Made by a program: the position numbers and the translations under genes. This document shows, piece by piece, positions 57,059 through 64,000 of a stretch of DNA of 64,000 nt (positions within the stretch are counted from its first letter, which is position 1; each line of letters opens with the position of its first letter). The stretch is from NCBI RefSeq assembly GCF_000315015.1, contig NZ_BAEP01000047.1:1-64000 (forward strand), read 5' to 3'. The stretch is from Paraglaciecola mesophila KMM 241 (GTDB lineage: Bacteria > Pseudomonadota > Gammaproteobacteria > Enterobacterales > Alteromonadaceae). Below the pieces are notes generated by a model, which was not told the DNA's origin, ran no database searches, and was given only the letters and a program-made list of their open reading frames with translations.

Positions 57059-57640
57059 CACGCTTACGCGTTTAATCAGTACGGGCTCAACAGGCACATC
57101 AGCCCACCCCCAAGTGGTGTCATAGTCTGTTTCGACCAGTGATATGGCATCGAGTGTATCTGTGCCTTCTACTACATAACCAAAAACGGTATAGCCCCAG
57201 TTACGACCCGGATCGAGACTGACGTTGTCATTCATGTTGAAGAAAAACTGCCTGTTTGAAGAATGTGGGTCTTTCTGGCGTGCCATGGCAATAGTGTACA
57301 TTTCATTTTTCAAACCATTACCTGATTCATTGATTATATCTGGGAACGACGGCTTCTCAGCAAAATCAATATCGTATCCTCCGCCTTGAACCACAAAATT
57401 AGCCACGATTCGGTGAAAAATAGTGTCTTCGTAACTGCGCTTGTCTACGTAACGTAAAAAATTATTAACCGCGATAGGGGCTTTTGAGCGGTCGAGTTCA
57501 ACTGTGATGTCACCCATGGAGGTCTCAATTTTTACCCTAGGATAAAAATTATCGGCTTGTATTTGGCTGCCATCGTCCTTTGGCTTCGCAACGGCAGACA
57601 TACTGATAAGAAAAATACTGATACACAGGGCGCGCAACAT
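57044..57640 (-). CDS. Exported cyclophilin-type peptidyl-prolyl isomerase
   Basis: A 198-residue prolyl isomerase with a signal peptide (~1-18) and a PpiA/PpiB-like cyclophilin domain: IFHRIVANFVVQGGGY has the active-site Arg and Phe, and FFFNMNDN and VFGYVVEG follow. It should act in the periplasm. Fourteen bases separate it from rlmG upstream, so they are probably one transcript. Confidence 0.9.
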   Translation of the reverse strand: MLRALCISIFLISMSAVAKPKDDGSQIQADNFYPRVKIETSMGDITVELDRSKAPIAVNNFLRYVDKRSYEDTIFHRIVANFVVQGGGYDIDFAEKPSFPDIINESGNGLKNEMYTIAMARQKDPHSSNRQFFFNMNDNVSLDPGRNWGYTVFGYVVEGTDTLDAISLVETDYDTTWGWADVPVEPVLIKRVSVLPPV

Positions 57641-57653
57641 ACTGGCCTCCTAA

Positions 57654-58808
57654 TTACTTTTTGATTGCTGACAAAATACTGAATTTACGGTCACTTGCAA
57701 GTACCTTGTAGTGACCGAAAAGGCGCTTAATGGTTTGTGGGTAATCTAAATGCCGATTGCCAACAACGCGCAACTCCCCAGCATGTTTAAGAATGCGTTT
57801 ACTGTCTTTGAACATCTGCAGGGCGATATGATCGGTAATGGTATTTTGTTGATGAAAGGGGGGGTTGCATAAAACGATATCAACTGTCGCCTCGTTTTCG
57901 CCAGATGATAGGTACTCTTCTAAACAGTTACTCACAATAAACTCACACTGACCGAGTTTGTCTGGCATGTTTTGTTCGATGTTCATTTTTGCAGAAGCAA
58001 TGGCCATAAAAGACTCGTCTACAAAAATGACGTGAGCGTCCGGTGATTTATGCAATACATGCAGGCCCAATACCCCGTTACCGCAACCTAGATCGACGAT
58101 GCGCTTGTGATTGGCATCCGGCAGATGGGCAAGTAATACCCGCGCACCTATATCTAACTGTTGGCGGGAGAAAACGTTCGCAAGGTTGCTAATAGTAAAG
58201 AGCGTGTTGTCGGTTTTCCATTTTGTGGGATAGGGGCTAACACTTTGTTTAACGCCGTCGTATTGGCAGAATATCAAGCGTGACTTTTTCTTAGCCAAAG
58301 ATGTGGTGGTTACCCCAAGGTGCTTTTCAAACAATGCCAACGTTGACTTTTGAATAGCATTGGCTTTGCCTGCTGCGATGACGCGTGTTTCAGGGGTAAC
58401 TGACGATTGTAAATCAATGAGTTGCTGTTCTAATAAAGCGAGGGTTTTAGGAACTTTTATTAAAACTAGATCAGCCTTTTTATTGACTTGATACATACTG
58501 TTCTGAGCATTAACACTGTCGATGGGAAGATGGTTGCGTTCAAGGTTTAAGGCCAGGGCCTTATGTGCGACAAAAGAATCGCTTATCCACAGGGGAGCGT
58601 TATTTGTTGCAAACCAAACGCCCAGTGCACCGAAATCATCATTGTATATTTGGATATTGAGCCCATTAAGATCCGTGATATTCTGCGCCACGTATTCCAT
58701 CAAGTATTCATCAGCTGAATCCCATGCTTGCCAGCTGACATGTTGATTTTCAGCAGGATATCTCAATAATTCGTAGCTATGGTCTAAAAGCGTAAGTTCT
58801 GTTTTCAT
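57654..58808 (-). CDS. rlmG: 23S rRNA guanine methyltransferase RlmG
   Basis: A 384-residue SAM-dependent enzyme methylating G1835 of 23S rRNA. It has two tandem Rossmann domains; the catalytic one carries VDLGCGNGVLGL near 240 and NPPFHQ near 313. Divergent from the AlkB-like gene, with 25 bases between the starts. Confidence 0.92.
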   Translation of the reverse strand: MKTELTLLDHSYELLRYPAENQHVSWQAWDSADEYLMEYVAQNITDLNGLNIQIYNDDFGALGVWFATNNAPLWISDSFVAHKALALNLERNHLPIDSVNAQNSMYQVNKKADLVLIKVPKTLALLEQQLIDLQSSVTPETRVIAAGKANAIQKSTLALFEKHLGVTTTSLAKKKSRLIFCQYDGVKQSVSPYPTKWKTDNTLFTISNLANVFSRQQLDIGARVLLAHLPDANHKRIVDLGCGNGVLGLHVLHKSPDAHVIFVDESFMAIASAKMNIEQNMPDKLGQCEFIVSNCLEEYLSSGENEATVDIVLCNPPFHQQNTITDHIALQMFKDSKRILKHAGELRVVGNRHLDYPQTIKRLFGHYKVLASDRKFSILSAIKK

Positions 58809-58833
58809 TTCATTCTTATATATCGAGGTTGGT

Positions 58834-59466
58834 TTGCAACAATCTAGTTTATTCCCGTCAGCTTCTTCTGATGAGGCTGAAATACTGCCTTTGCCAGACG
58901 GAGACTTTCGCTATTTTCAACATTTTTTGTCCAGTCAAGAATCGGATACTTATTACAAACGGCTTCTTGAGTCATTAGCTTGGCGACAAGATGATATCAA
59001 AATGTACGGTAAACAGGTTAAAATCCCGCGCTTGCAAGCATGGTATGGTGATGAGGACGCGCTTTATCAGTATTCAGGCCTTGATTTGCCGCCTATTCCT
59101 TGGACCGAAGAATTACATACCCTGAAAGTACGGTGTGAAAAAGCCAGTGAAAGTGTTTTTAACTCTGTATTGGCTAATTGTTATCGTGACGGTCAGGATA
59201 GTATGGCTTGGCATAGTGATGACGAACCTGAGTTAGGTAATCGACCGGTTATTGCTTCGTTGAGTTTGGGGCAGGTGCGAAATTTTGATTTGAAGCATCG
59301 AACGAGTGGGCAAAGACACAGGCTGCCTTTGGAGCACGGCAGTCTGTTCATTATGGCTGGCAATTCCCAAACACATTGGTTGCACAGTTTAGCTAAGACG
59401 ACAAAGTCGCTGGCACCACGTATCAATCTAACATTTCGTTTGGTCACACCAAGTTTGCGTCGCTAA
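58834..59466 (+). CDS. AlkB-like 2-oxoglutarate/Fe(II) dioxygenase
   Basis: A 210-residue oxygenase that probably repairs alkylated bases. Iron ligands are His127 and Asp129 in WHSDDE and His184 in HWLHS; RINLTFR near 196-202 binds 2-oxoglutarate. It resembles the ALKBH2/3-type bacterial branch more than E. coli AlkB. Start is TTG 58834, with GAGG upstream. Confidence 0.9.
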   Translation: MQQSSLFPSASSDEAEILPLPDGDFRYFQHFLSSQESDTYYKRLLESLAWRQDDIKMYGKQVKIPRLQAWYGDEDALYQYSGLDLPPIPWTEELHTLKVRCEKASESVFNSVLANCYRDGQDSMAWHSDDEPELGNRPVIASLSLGQVRNFDLKHRTSGQRHRLPLEHGSLFIMAGNSQTHWLHSLAKTTKSLAPRINLTFRLVTPSLRR

Positions 59467-59511
59467 CGAAATTCACTTACTCCTTCGGCAAGGCCGGACA
59501 AAGGGCAAAAA

Positions 59512-59826
59512 ATGACAATACAACAATCAATCGAGCGCAAATTACAGGCCGGATTCACCCCAGTACATTTGGAGGTCGTTAACGAAAGCTTTATGCACAA
59601 TGTACCTGAGGGTTCTGAAAGCCACTTCAAGGTCGTTATTGTCAGCGATGAATTTGGCGGCAAACGCTTGATTGGACGTCACCGTGCGGTAAATCAAGTT
59701 TTGGCCGATGAGCTAACTAATGATATTCATGCGTTAGCTATTCACACTTACACCCAAGAAGAGTGGAATACGTTACAGCAGCAATCGCCTGATTCACCAA
59801 ATTGTCTTGGTGGTTCTAAATCATAA
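59512..59826 (+). CDS. bolA: BolA family protein
   Basis: A 104-residue BolA-like protein. [23 protein letters not shown] and [13 protein letters not shown] are the family motifs, including the conserved histidines that help hold [2Fe-2S] clusters with monothiol glutaredoxins. Length and motifs fit BolA rather than the shorter IbaG. Confidence 0.92.
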   Translation: MTIQQSIERKLQAGFTPVHLEVVNESFMHNVPEGSESHFKVVIVSDEFGGKRLIGRHRAVNQVLADELTNDIHALAIHTYTQEEWNTLQQQSPDSPNCLGGSKS

Positions 59827-59923
59827 AGGCGCGAAATAATGGAAAAAATGACGGATTTTTAATGATCATGTATGGTTATGAAGCTATATCGCATTAAAAC
59901 AATAATTTATGAGGTTCGTTATT

Positions 59924-60094
59924 ATGCAGAAAGTCAATCCACTTAATTTAATCTTGGCTATTTTTATACCTCCTTTGGGGGCATTGCTCCAAGTAGGCTT
60001 GAGCGCACATTTTTTCTTGAATATTTTACTTACTCTTTTTGGTGTACTGCCTGGCGTGATCCACGCGGTATGGCTTGTTCTAAAAAATAAATAA
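59924..60094 (+). CDS. YqaE/Pmp3 family membrane peptide
   Basis: A 56-residue peptide with two hydrophobic helices and the family pattern LAIFIPPLGALLQVG. Relatives are stress-linked proteolipids. ATG 59909 is five codons upstream in frame; GAGG at 59911-59914 suits ATG 59924. Confidence 0.8.
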   Translation: MQKVNPLNLILAIFIPPLGALLQVGLSAHFFLNILLTLFGVLPGVIHAVWLVLKNK

Positions 60095-60189
60095 CCGCCC
60101 TTAATGTGTCGGTGTTCGATCTGCTCAGAGTTGTTTAATTATTCTGGGCATTTACAATGTACGCCGCTCTTTTTATAGGAAAAATGAAT

Positions 60190-61371
60190 ATGGTTATTAA
60201 GCCAAAGATCCGTGGCTTTATTTGTACAAATGCTCACCCTGAAGGTTGCGCAGCAAGTGTTGCTCAACAAATCGAATATGTCTCCTCTCAGGGGGATCTC
60301 GGAAGCGGACCTAAAAATGTATTAGTAATTGGTTCTTCAACCGGTTATGGGTTGGCCTCGCGCATTGTGTCCGCTTTTGGTTACGGCGCGAACACTTTGG
60401 GTGTCTGTTTTGAAAAGGCGCCGAGTGAGCGTAAAACGGCTACGGCAGGTTGGTATAACACCGCTGCTTTTCATAAAGAAGCGAAAGCGAAGGGTCTGTT
60501 TGCCCAGACCATAAACGGCGATGCATTTTCTAAAGAGATAAAATCCCAAGCAATCGAGACCATCAAGCGTGAGATGGGTCAGGTTGATTTAGTGATATAC
60601 AGTTTAGCATCTCCACGTCGCACAGATCCCGAAACGGGAGAAGTATATAAGTCTACCTTGAAACCTGTGGGGCAAGCTTATACCACTAAAACCTATGATA
60701 CGGATAAAGACCGAATCCATGATATTTCTCTTGAGCCTGCCAATGAAGATGAAATTGCTCAAACAATTAAAGTCATGGGCGGCGAGGATTGGGAGCTATG
60801 GTTAGAAGCCTTAGCAGAAGCAGACTTGCTTGCCGATGGCTGTAAAACCACAGCTTATACTTATATTGGCAAAGAGCTAACGTGGCCGATTTACGGGCAA
60901 GCGACCATTGGCAAAGCGAAAGAAGATTTGGATCGCGCAGCGGCAGCCATCGTTAGCAAAAATCAAGAAAAGCACGTTGAAGCCTATGTATCTTCATTGA
61001 AAGCACTTGTTACTCAAGCAAGTTCGGCTATTCCTGTTATGCCACTGTATATCTCACTTATTTATAAGGTGATGAAGGAAGAGGGCACTCACGAAGGGTG
61101 TATTGAACAAATCAAAGGTTTGTTTACTGAGCGTTTGTTTGCACAATCTCCCGCGTTAGACGAGCAAGGCCGTTTGCGCATGGATGGCAAAGAAACAAAT
61201 GAGGCTACGCAGGCTAAGATCAAAGCATTGTGGGACCAAGTTACGCAAGAAAACTTCCATGAGCTAAGTGATTACGCCGGTTATCATCATGAGTTCTTAA
61301 AGCTTTTCGGTTTTGATGTCGAAGGTGTCGATTACGAAAAAGAACAAAATACGTTAGCCGATTGGGAATAA
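60190..61371 (+). CDS. fabV: Enoyl-ACP/CoA reductase FabV
   Basis: A 393-residue NADH-dependent reductase for the last step of fatty-acid elongation. MVIKPKIRGFICTNAHPEGC opens the protein as in Vibrio FabV. The NAD motif is VIGSSTGYGLASRI, and the YX8K active site is in IYGQATIGKAK. FabV enzymes tolerate triclosan. In-frame starts exist at 60157 and 60184; AGGA supports 60190. Confidence 0.95.
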   Translation: MVIKPKIRGFICTNAHPEGCAASVAQQIEYVSSQGDLGSGPKNVLVIGSSTGYGLASRIVSAFGYGANTLGVCFEKAPSERKTATAGWYNTAAFHKEAKAKGLFAQTINGDAFSKEIKSQAIETIKREMGQVDLVIYSLASPRRTDPETGEVYKSTLKPVGQAYTTKTYDTDKDRIHDISLEPANEDEIAQTIKVMGGEDWELWLEALAEADLLADGCKTTAYTYIGKELTWPIYGQATIGKAKEDLDRAAAAIVSKNQEKHVEAYVSSLKALVTQASSAIPVMPLYISLIYKVMKEEGTHEGCIEQIKGLFTERLFAQSPALDEQGRLRMDGKETNEATQAKIKALWDQVTQENFHELSDYAGYHHEFLKLFGFDVEGVDYEKEQNTLADWE

Positions 61372-61388
61372 TCGTCTACTATTTGGTA

Positions 61389-61420
61389 TAAAAAACCGCC
61401 TCAATAAGGCGGTTTTTTTA
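61389..61420 (+). terminator. Terminator after fabV
   Basis: AAAAACCGCC and GGCGGTTTTT surround TCAATAA, with a T7 tail, 18 bases beyond the stop. Confidence 0.9.
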
Positions 61421-61847
61421 TGCCTTTGAAGTAGATGCAAATAAGAGTTATTCGCATGCCCTGCAATGCTGAATGTAAACAACTTGTTGCAATATGGCTC
61501 TCTGCGGATAAGAAGCGGATAATGACGATAAAATACACTAAAAAAATTGTGCTTAAGCACATTTGGCATGGCAGAACCGGTAGGGATAATGTTAAAATTC
61601 CGGAGTTAGATTAAGTGGGAAATTCATATCCACAGAATCTCTGCAAAAGAGTGCAAGAAAACACAGCGCTTAATTAAACTAATAAACATGACTTCGTCAG
61701 TTAGTTAATTAAGCGATTACATTTACAAAATAACATCAAAAATACTCATCACGAATAGGTTTTTTGTCAACAAGTTGCTTACTTGGGTGGCATGTAGCTG
61801 AAAGGCTAACCGTGATGTGTATTGACTTTAGAGTAGTGCTATTGCGT
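61421..61847 (+). promoter_or_regulatory. nqr operon leader with nested dyad
   Basis: About 430 bases ahead of nqrA. An inverted repeat at 61667-61715 has arms of about 14 bases (CGCTTAATTAA.CTA and its complement, one mismatch or bulge). Its loop contains an inner TGAC-TTC-GTCA hairpin. The arms are A+T-rich and lack a T tail, so an operator or mRNA structure is likelier than a terminator. An open frame from 61764 into nqrA does not look coding before ATG 61848. Confidence 0.5.
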
Positions 61848-63188
61848 ATGATTAAAATCAAGAAAGGGTTAGATCTTCCGATTACGGGAGCGCCAGAACA
61901 AAAGATTCATGACGGTCCAGCGATTACTAAGGTTGCTGTGCTAGGTGAAGAGTACATTGGTATGCGTCCAACCATGCATGTTCAGGTTGGCGATAAAGTG
62001 CAGAAAGGCCAGATGCTTTTCGAAGACAAAAAGAATCCAGGTGTGAAGTTCACAGCACCTGCTTCTGGTAGTGTCATCGAAGTTAACCGTGGCGCAAAAC
62101 GTGTTTTGCAGTCAGTGGTTATTCAAGTTGAAGGTGATGACGCAGTAGAATTCGACAAATATGCCGAATCTGAGCTGTCATCTATAGCGGCCGACAAAGT
62201 GCAACACAATCTAGTGGAATCTGGATTATGGACTGCACTGCGTACGCGTCCTTATAGCAAAACCCCTGCCCTTGACAGCAAACCTCACTCCATATTCGTT
62301 AGCGCGATGGATACTAATCCATTAGCTGGCGATCCTGCAGTTATTATTGCCCCGCGTAGTGCAGATTTTATCAATGGTTTACGTGTTATCTCGCGTTTGA
62401 CTGAAGGTAAGGTGTTTGTGAGTAAAGCGCCCGGTGCTGATATTCCAGTAGGGGACGTAAAAGTTGACGTGAACGAATTTGCCGGACCACACCCTGCGGG
62501 TTTAGTGGGCACGCATATTCATCACCTAGATACTGTTGGTGCTGCCAAGAAAGTTTGGCATATCAACTACCAAGATGTGATTGCGGTTGGTGCGTTATTT
62601 ACAACAGGCAAGTTGAATAACGAGCGTGTTATTGCCCTAGGCGGCCCCGCTGCTAAGAACCCGCGTTTAATTAAAACCGTGTTAGGTGCAAGTGTCAGTG
62701 AGTTGACCTCTGGTGAAACCACTGAAGGTGAAGTTCGCACAATTTCAGGGTCGGTTTTACAAGGTAATAACGCCCATGGCGTTCATGGTTATGTGGGTCG
62801 TTACCATGTTCAGCTTTCACTTCTTAGTGAAGGCCGCGAAAAAGAATTCCTAGGTTGGATTAAGCCAGGTGCCAATCAGCACTCTGTGACCCGTGCATAC
62901 CTTGCACATTTTAGCCCTAAGAAATTATTCAATATGACAACCACCACTAATGGTTCAGACCGCTCTATGGTACCAATTGGTAACTATGAGCGTGTTATGC
63001 CGTTAGATATTTTACCAACATTATTGTTGCGTGATTTGATTTCTGGTGACACTGATAGTGCTCAAACATTAGGTTGTTTAGAGTTAGACGAAGAAGATTT
63101 AGCGCTTTGTACCTATGTTTGCCCTGGTAAATATAATTACGGGCCGATCTTGCGCGATAGTCTAGACAAGATTGAGAAAGAGGGTTAA
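61848..63188 (+). CDS. nqrA: Na+-translocating NADH:quinone reductase subunit A
   Basis: A 446-residue peripheral subunit of the Na+-NQR complex, which oxidises NADH, reduces ubiquinone and pumps sodium. [18 protein letters not shown] is the usual N terminus, and [22 protein letters not shown] the usual C terminus. ATG 61848 is chosen over an in-frame TTG at 61764. nqrB follows after three bases. Confidence 0.96.
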   Translation: MIKIKKGLDLPITGAPEQKIHDGPAITKVAVLGEEYIGMRPTMHVQVGDKVQKGQMLFEDKKNPGVKFTAPASGSVIEVNRGAKRVLQSVVIQVEGDDAVEFDKYAESELSSIAADKVQHNLVESGLWTALRTRPYSKTPALDSKPHSIFVSAMDTNPLAGDPAVIIAPRSADFINGLRVISRLTEGKVFVSKAPGADIPVGDVKVDVNEFAGPHPAGLVGTHIHHLDTVGAAKKVWHINYQDVIAVGALFTTGKLNNERVIALGGPAAKNPRLIKTVLGASVSELTSGETTEGEVRTISGSVLQGNNAHGVHGYVGRYHVQLSLLSEGREKEFLGWIKPGANQHSVTRAYLAHFSPKKLFNMTTTTNGSDRSMVPIGNYERVMPLDILPTLLLRDLISGDTDSAQTLGCLELDEEDLALCTYVCPGKYNYGPILRDSLDKIEKEG

Positions 63189-63191
63189 CTC

Positions 63192-64000
63192 ATGGGTTTA
63201 AAAGCATATTTAGAGAAAATTGAACCTAACTTTGAAGCAGGTGGTAAATACGAAAAATGGTACGCGCTTTACGAAGCCGCAGCGACCATTTTTTACACTC
63301 CTGGTAAAGTTAACAAAGCCGGTACGCACGTACGTGACAGTATCGACTTAAAACGTATTATGATCTTGGTCTGGGCTGCAACATTCCCAGCAATGTTTTA
63401 CGGTATGTATAACATAGGTCAGCAGGCGCATAGCGTTATTCTTAATGCCGGCGCTTCAATGCCTGATATGTGGCAAGCGGCGTTATTTACGGCATTAGGC
63501 GGTCAAATTGGCCTTGAGTCTACCGGTGGATTAGCCATGTTCCTTTACGGTGCATGCTTCTTCTTACCTATCTACGCAGTGACCTTTATTGTGGGTGGCT
63601 TCTGGGAAGTACTGTTTGCCTCTGTGCGTAAGCATGAAGTTAACGAAGGCTTCTTTGTTACCTCAGTACTTTTCGCATTAACTTTGCCAGCGACTATCCC
63701 TTTATGGCAGGTGGCGCTGGGTATTACCTTTGGTGTGGTGATTGCGAAAGAAGTCTTTGGCGGCACAGGTCGTAACTTCTTAAACCCTGCGCTTTCTGGT
63801 CGTGCGTTCCTATATTTTGCTTATCCGGCACAAATTTCAGGCGATGCAATTTGGACGGCTGCTGATGGTTTCTCAGGGGCGACTTGGTTAAGCCAAGCGG
63901 CTGCAGGCAACGTTACCGATTGGTCTTTAAATGCTGATTGGTGGGATGCCTTCTTCGGAAATATCCAAGGTTCTGTAGGTGAAGTATCGTCTCTAGCTAT
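63192..64000 (+). CDS. nqrB: Na+-NQR subunit B, cut by the window edge
   Basis: At least 269 codons of the membrane subunit NqrB, open to the window end. [20 protein letters not shown] is a typical start, with several hydrophobic helices. SGATWLS near residue 223 resembles the site where FMN is linked to threonine. The remaining nqr genes should lie beyond 64000. Confidence 0.95.
   Translation, partial: MGLKAYLEKIEPNFEAGGKYEKWYALYEAAATIFYTPGKVNKAGTHVRDSIDLKRIMILVWAATFPAMFYGMYNIGQQAHSVILNAGASMPDMWQAALFTALGGQIGLESTGGLAMFLYGACFFLPIYAVTFIVGGFWEVLFASVRKHEVNEGFFVTSVLFALTLPATIPLWQVALGITFGVVIAKEVFGGTGRNFLNPALSGRAFLYFAYPAQISGDAIWTAADGFSGATWLSQAAAGNVTDWSLNADWWDAFFGNIQGSVGEVSSLA

Overview
The window is 64 kb of ordinary-density bacterial chromosome of moderate G+C. 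It most resembles a marine gammaproteobacterium of the Alteromonadaceae, close to Paraglaciecola/Glaciecola (the group of 'Pseudoalteromonas atlantica' T6c). This placement rests on recognised protein families: the tolC/nudF-yqiB-cpdA-yqiA-parE block, the epmB-efp-epmA trio, a Na+-translocating NADH:quinone reductase operon (nqr), FabV, a PrsT-type PEP-CTERM lipoprotein, TonB receptors and a solitary HMG-CoA reductase. I see no rRNA or tRNA gene, CRISPR array, insertion sequence or prophage.

Layout. 1-620 is non-coding: two ~139-bp direct repeats and an array of short perfect hairpins. 964-3165 is an orphan tubulin/FtsZ-superfamily GTPase. 3423-8622 (minus) holds a Cds1-type cysteine desulfhydrase, a small gene with an apparent A7 frameshift, and a 1124-residue fusion of a winged-helix DNA-binding domain, a STAND NTPase, a membrane helix and TPR repeats. 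8862-13246 (minus) is an RND efflux pair. 13497-17310 (plus) carries a secreted M28 peptidase, a DsrE-like protein, a YggU-like protein and an ATP-grasp enzyme. 17371-19940 is a kynurenine module: Lrp-type regulator, tryptophan dioxygenase and kynureninase. 20008-27220 has a HAD phosphatase with a probable AUU start, a DoxX-like membrane protein, a TonB receptor, Fpr, a spermidine-synthase-like protein and CysG. 27464-33886 has the DEAD-box helicase DeaD, PrsT, TrxC and a bacterial voltage-gated channel with an unusually acidic filter.

34245-37959 is a light-sensing module of heme oxygenase, bacteriophytochrome histidine kinase and stand-alone response regulator. 38250-43729 is metabolic: Fe-alcohol dehydrogenase, thioesterase followed by an in-frame 18-bp minisatellite, HMG-CoA reductase, FdxA and an FAD dehydrogenase. 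43810-51091 is the conserved tolC | nudF-yqiB-cpdA-yqiA-parE block plus a membrane-anchored unknown. 51114-54774 contains an SMR transporter, small unknowns and the EF-P modification trio. 54859-60094 has a diguanylate cyclase, a GNAT enzyme, a periplasmic cyclophilin, RlmG, an AlkB-like dioxygenase, BolA and a Pmp3-like peptide. The window ends with FabV and the start of the nqr operon, with nqrB cut by the window edge.

The candidates for something poorly described are the orphan tubulin-like GTPase next to the hairpin array, and the DNA-binding STAND-TPR membrane protein with its frameshifted small partner. The acidic-filter ion channel, the AUU-started HAD gene and the in-frame repeat tail behind the thioesterase stop also merit a second look. 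All functional calls come from reading motifs by eye; no database search was run.
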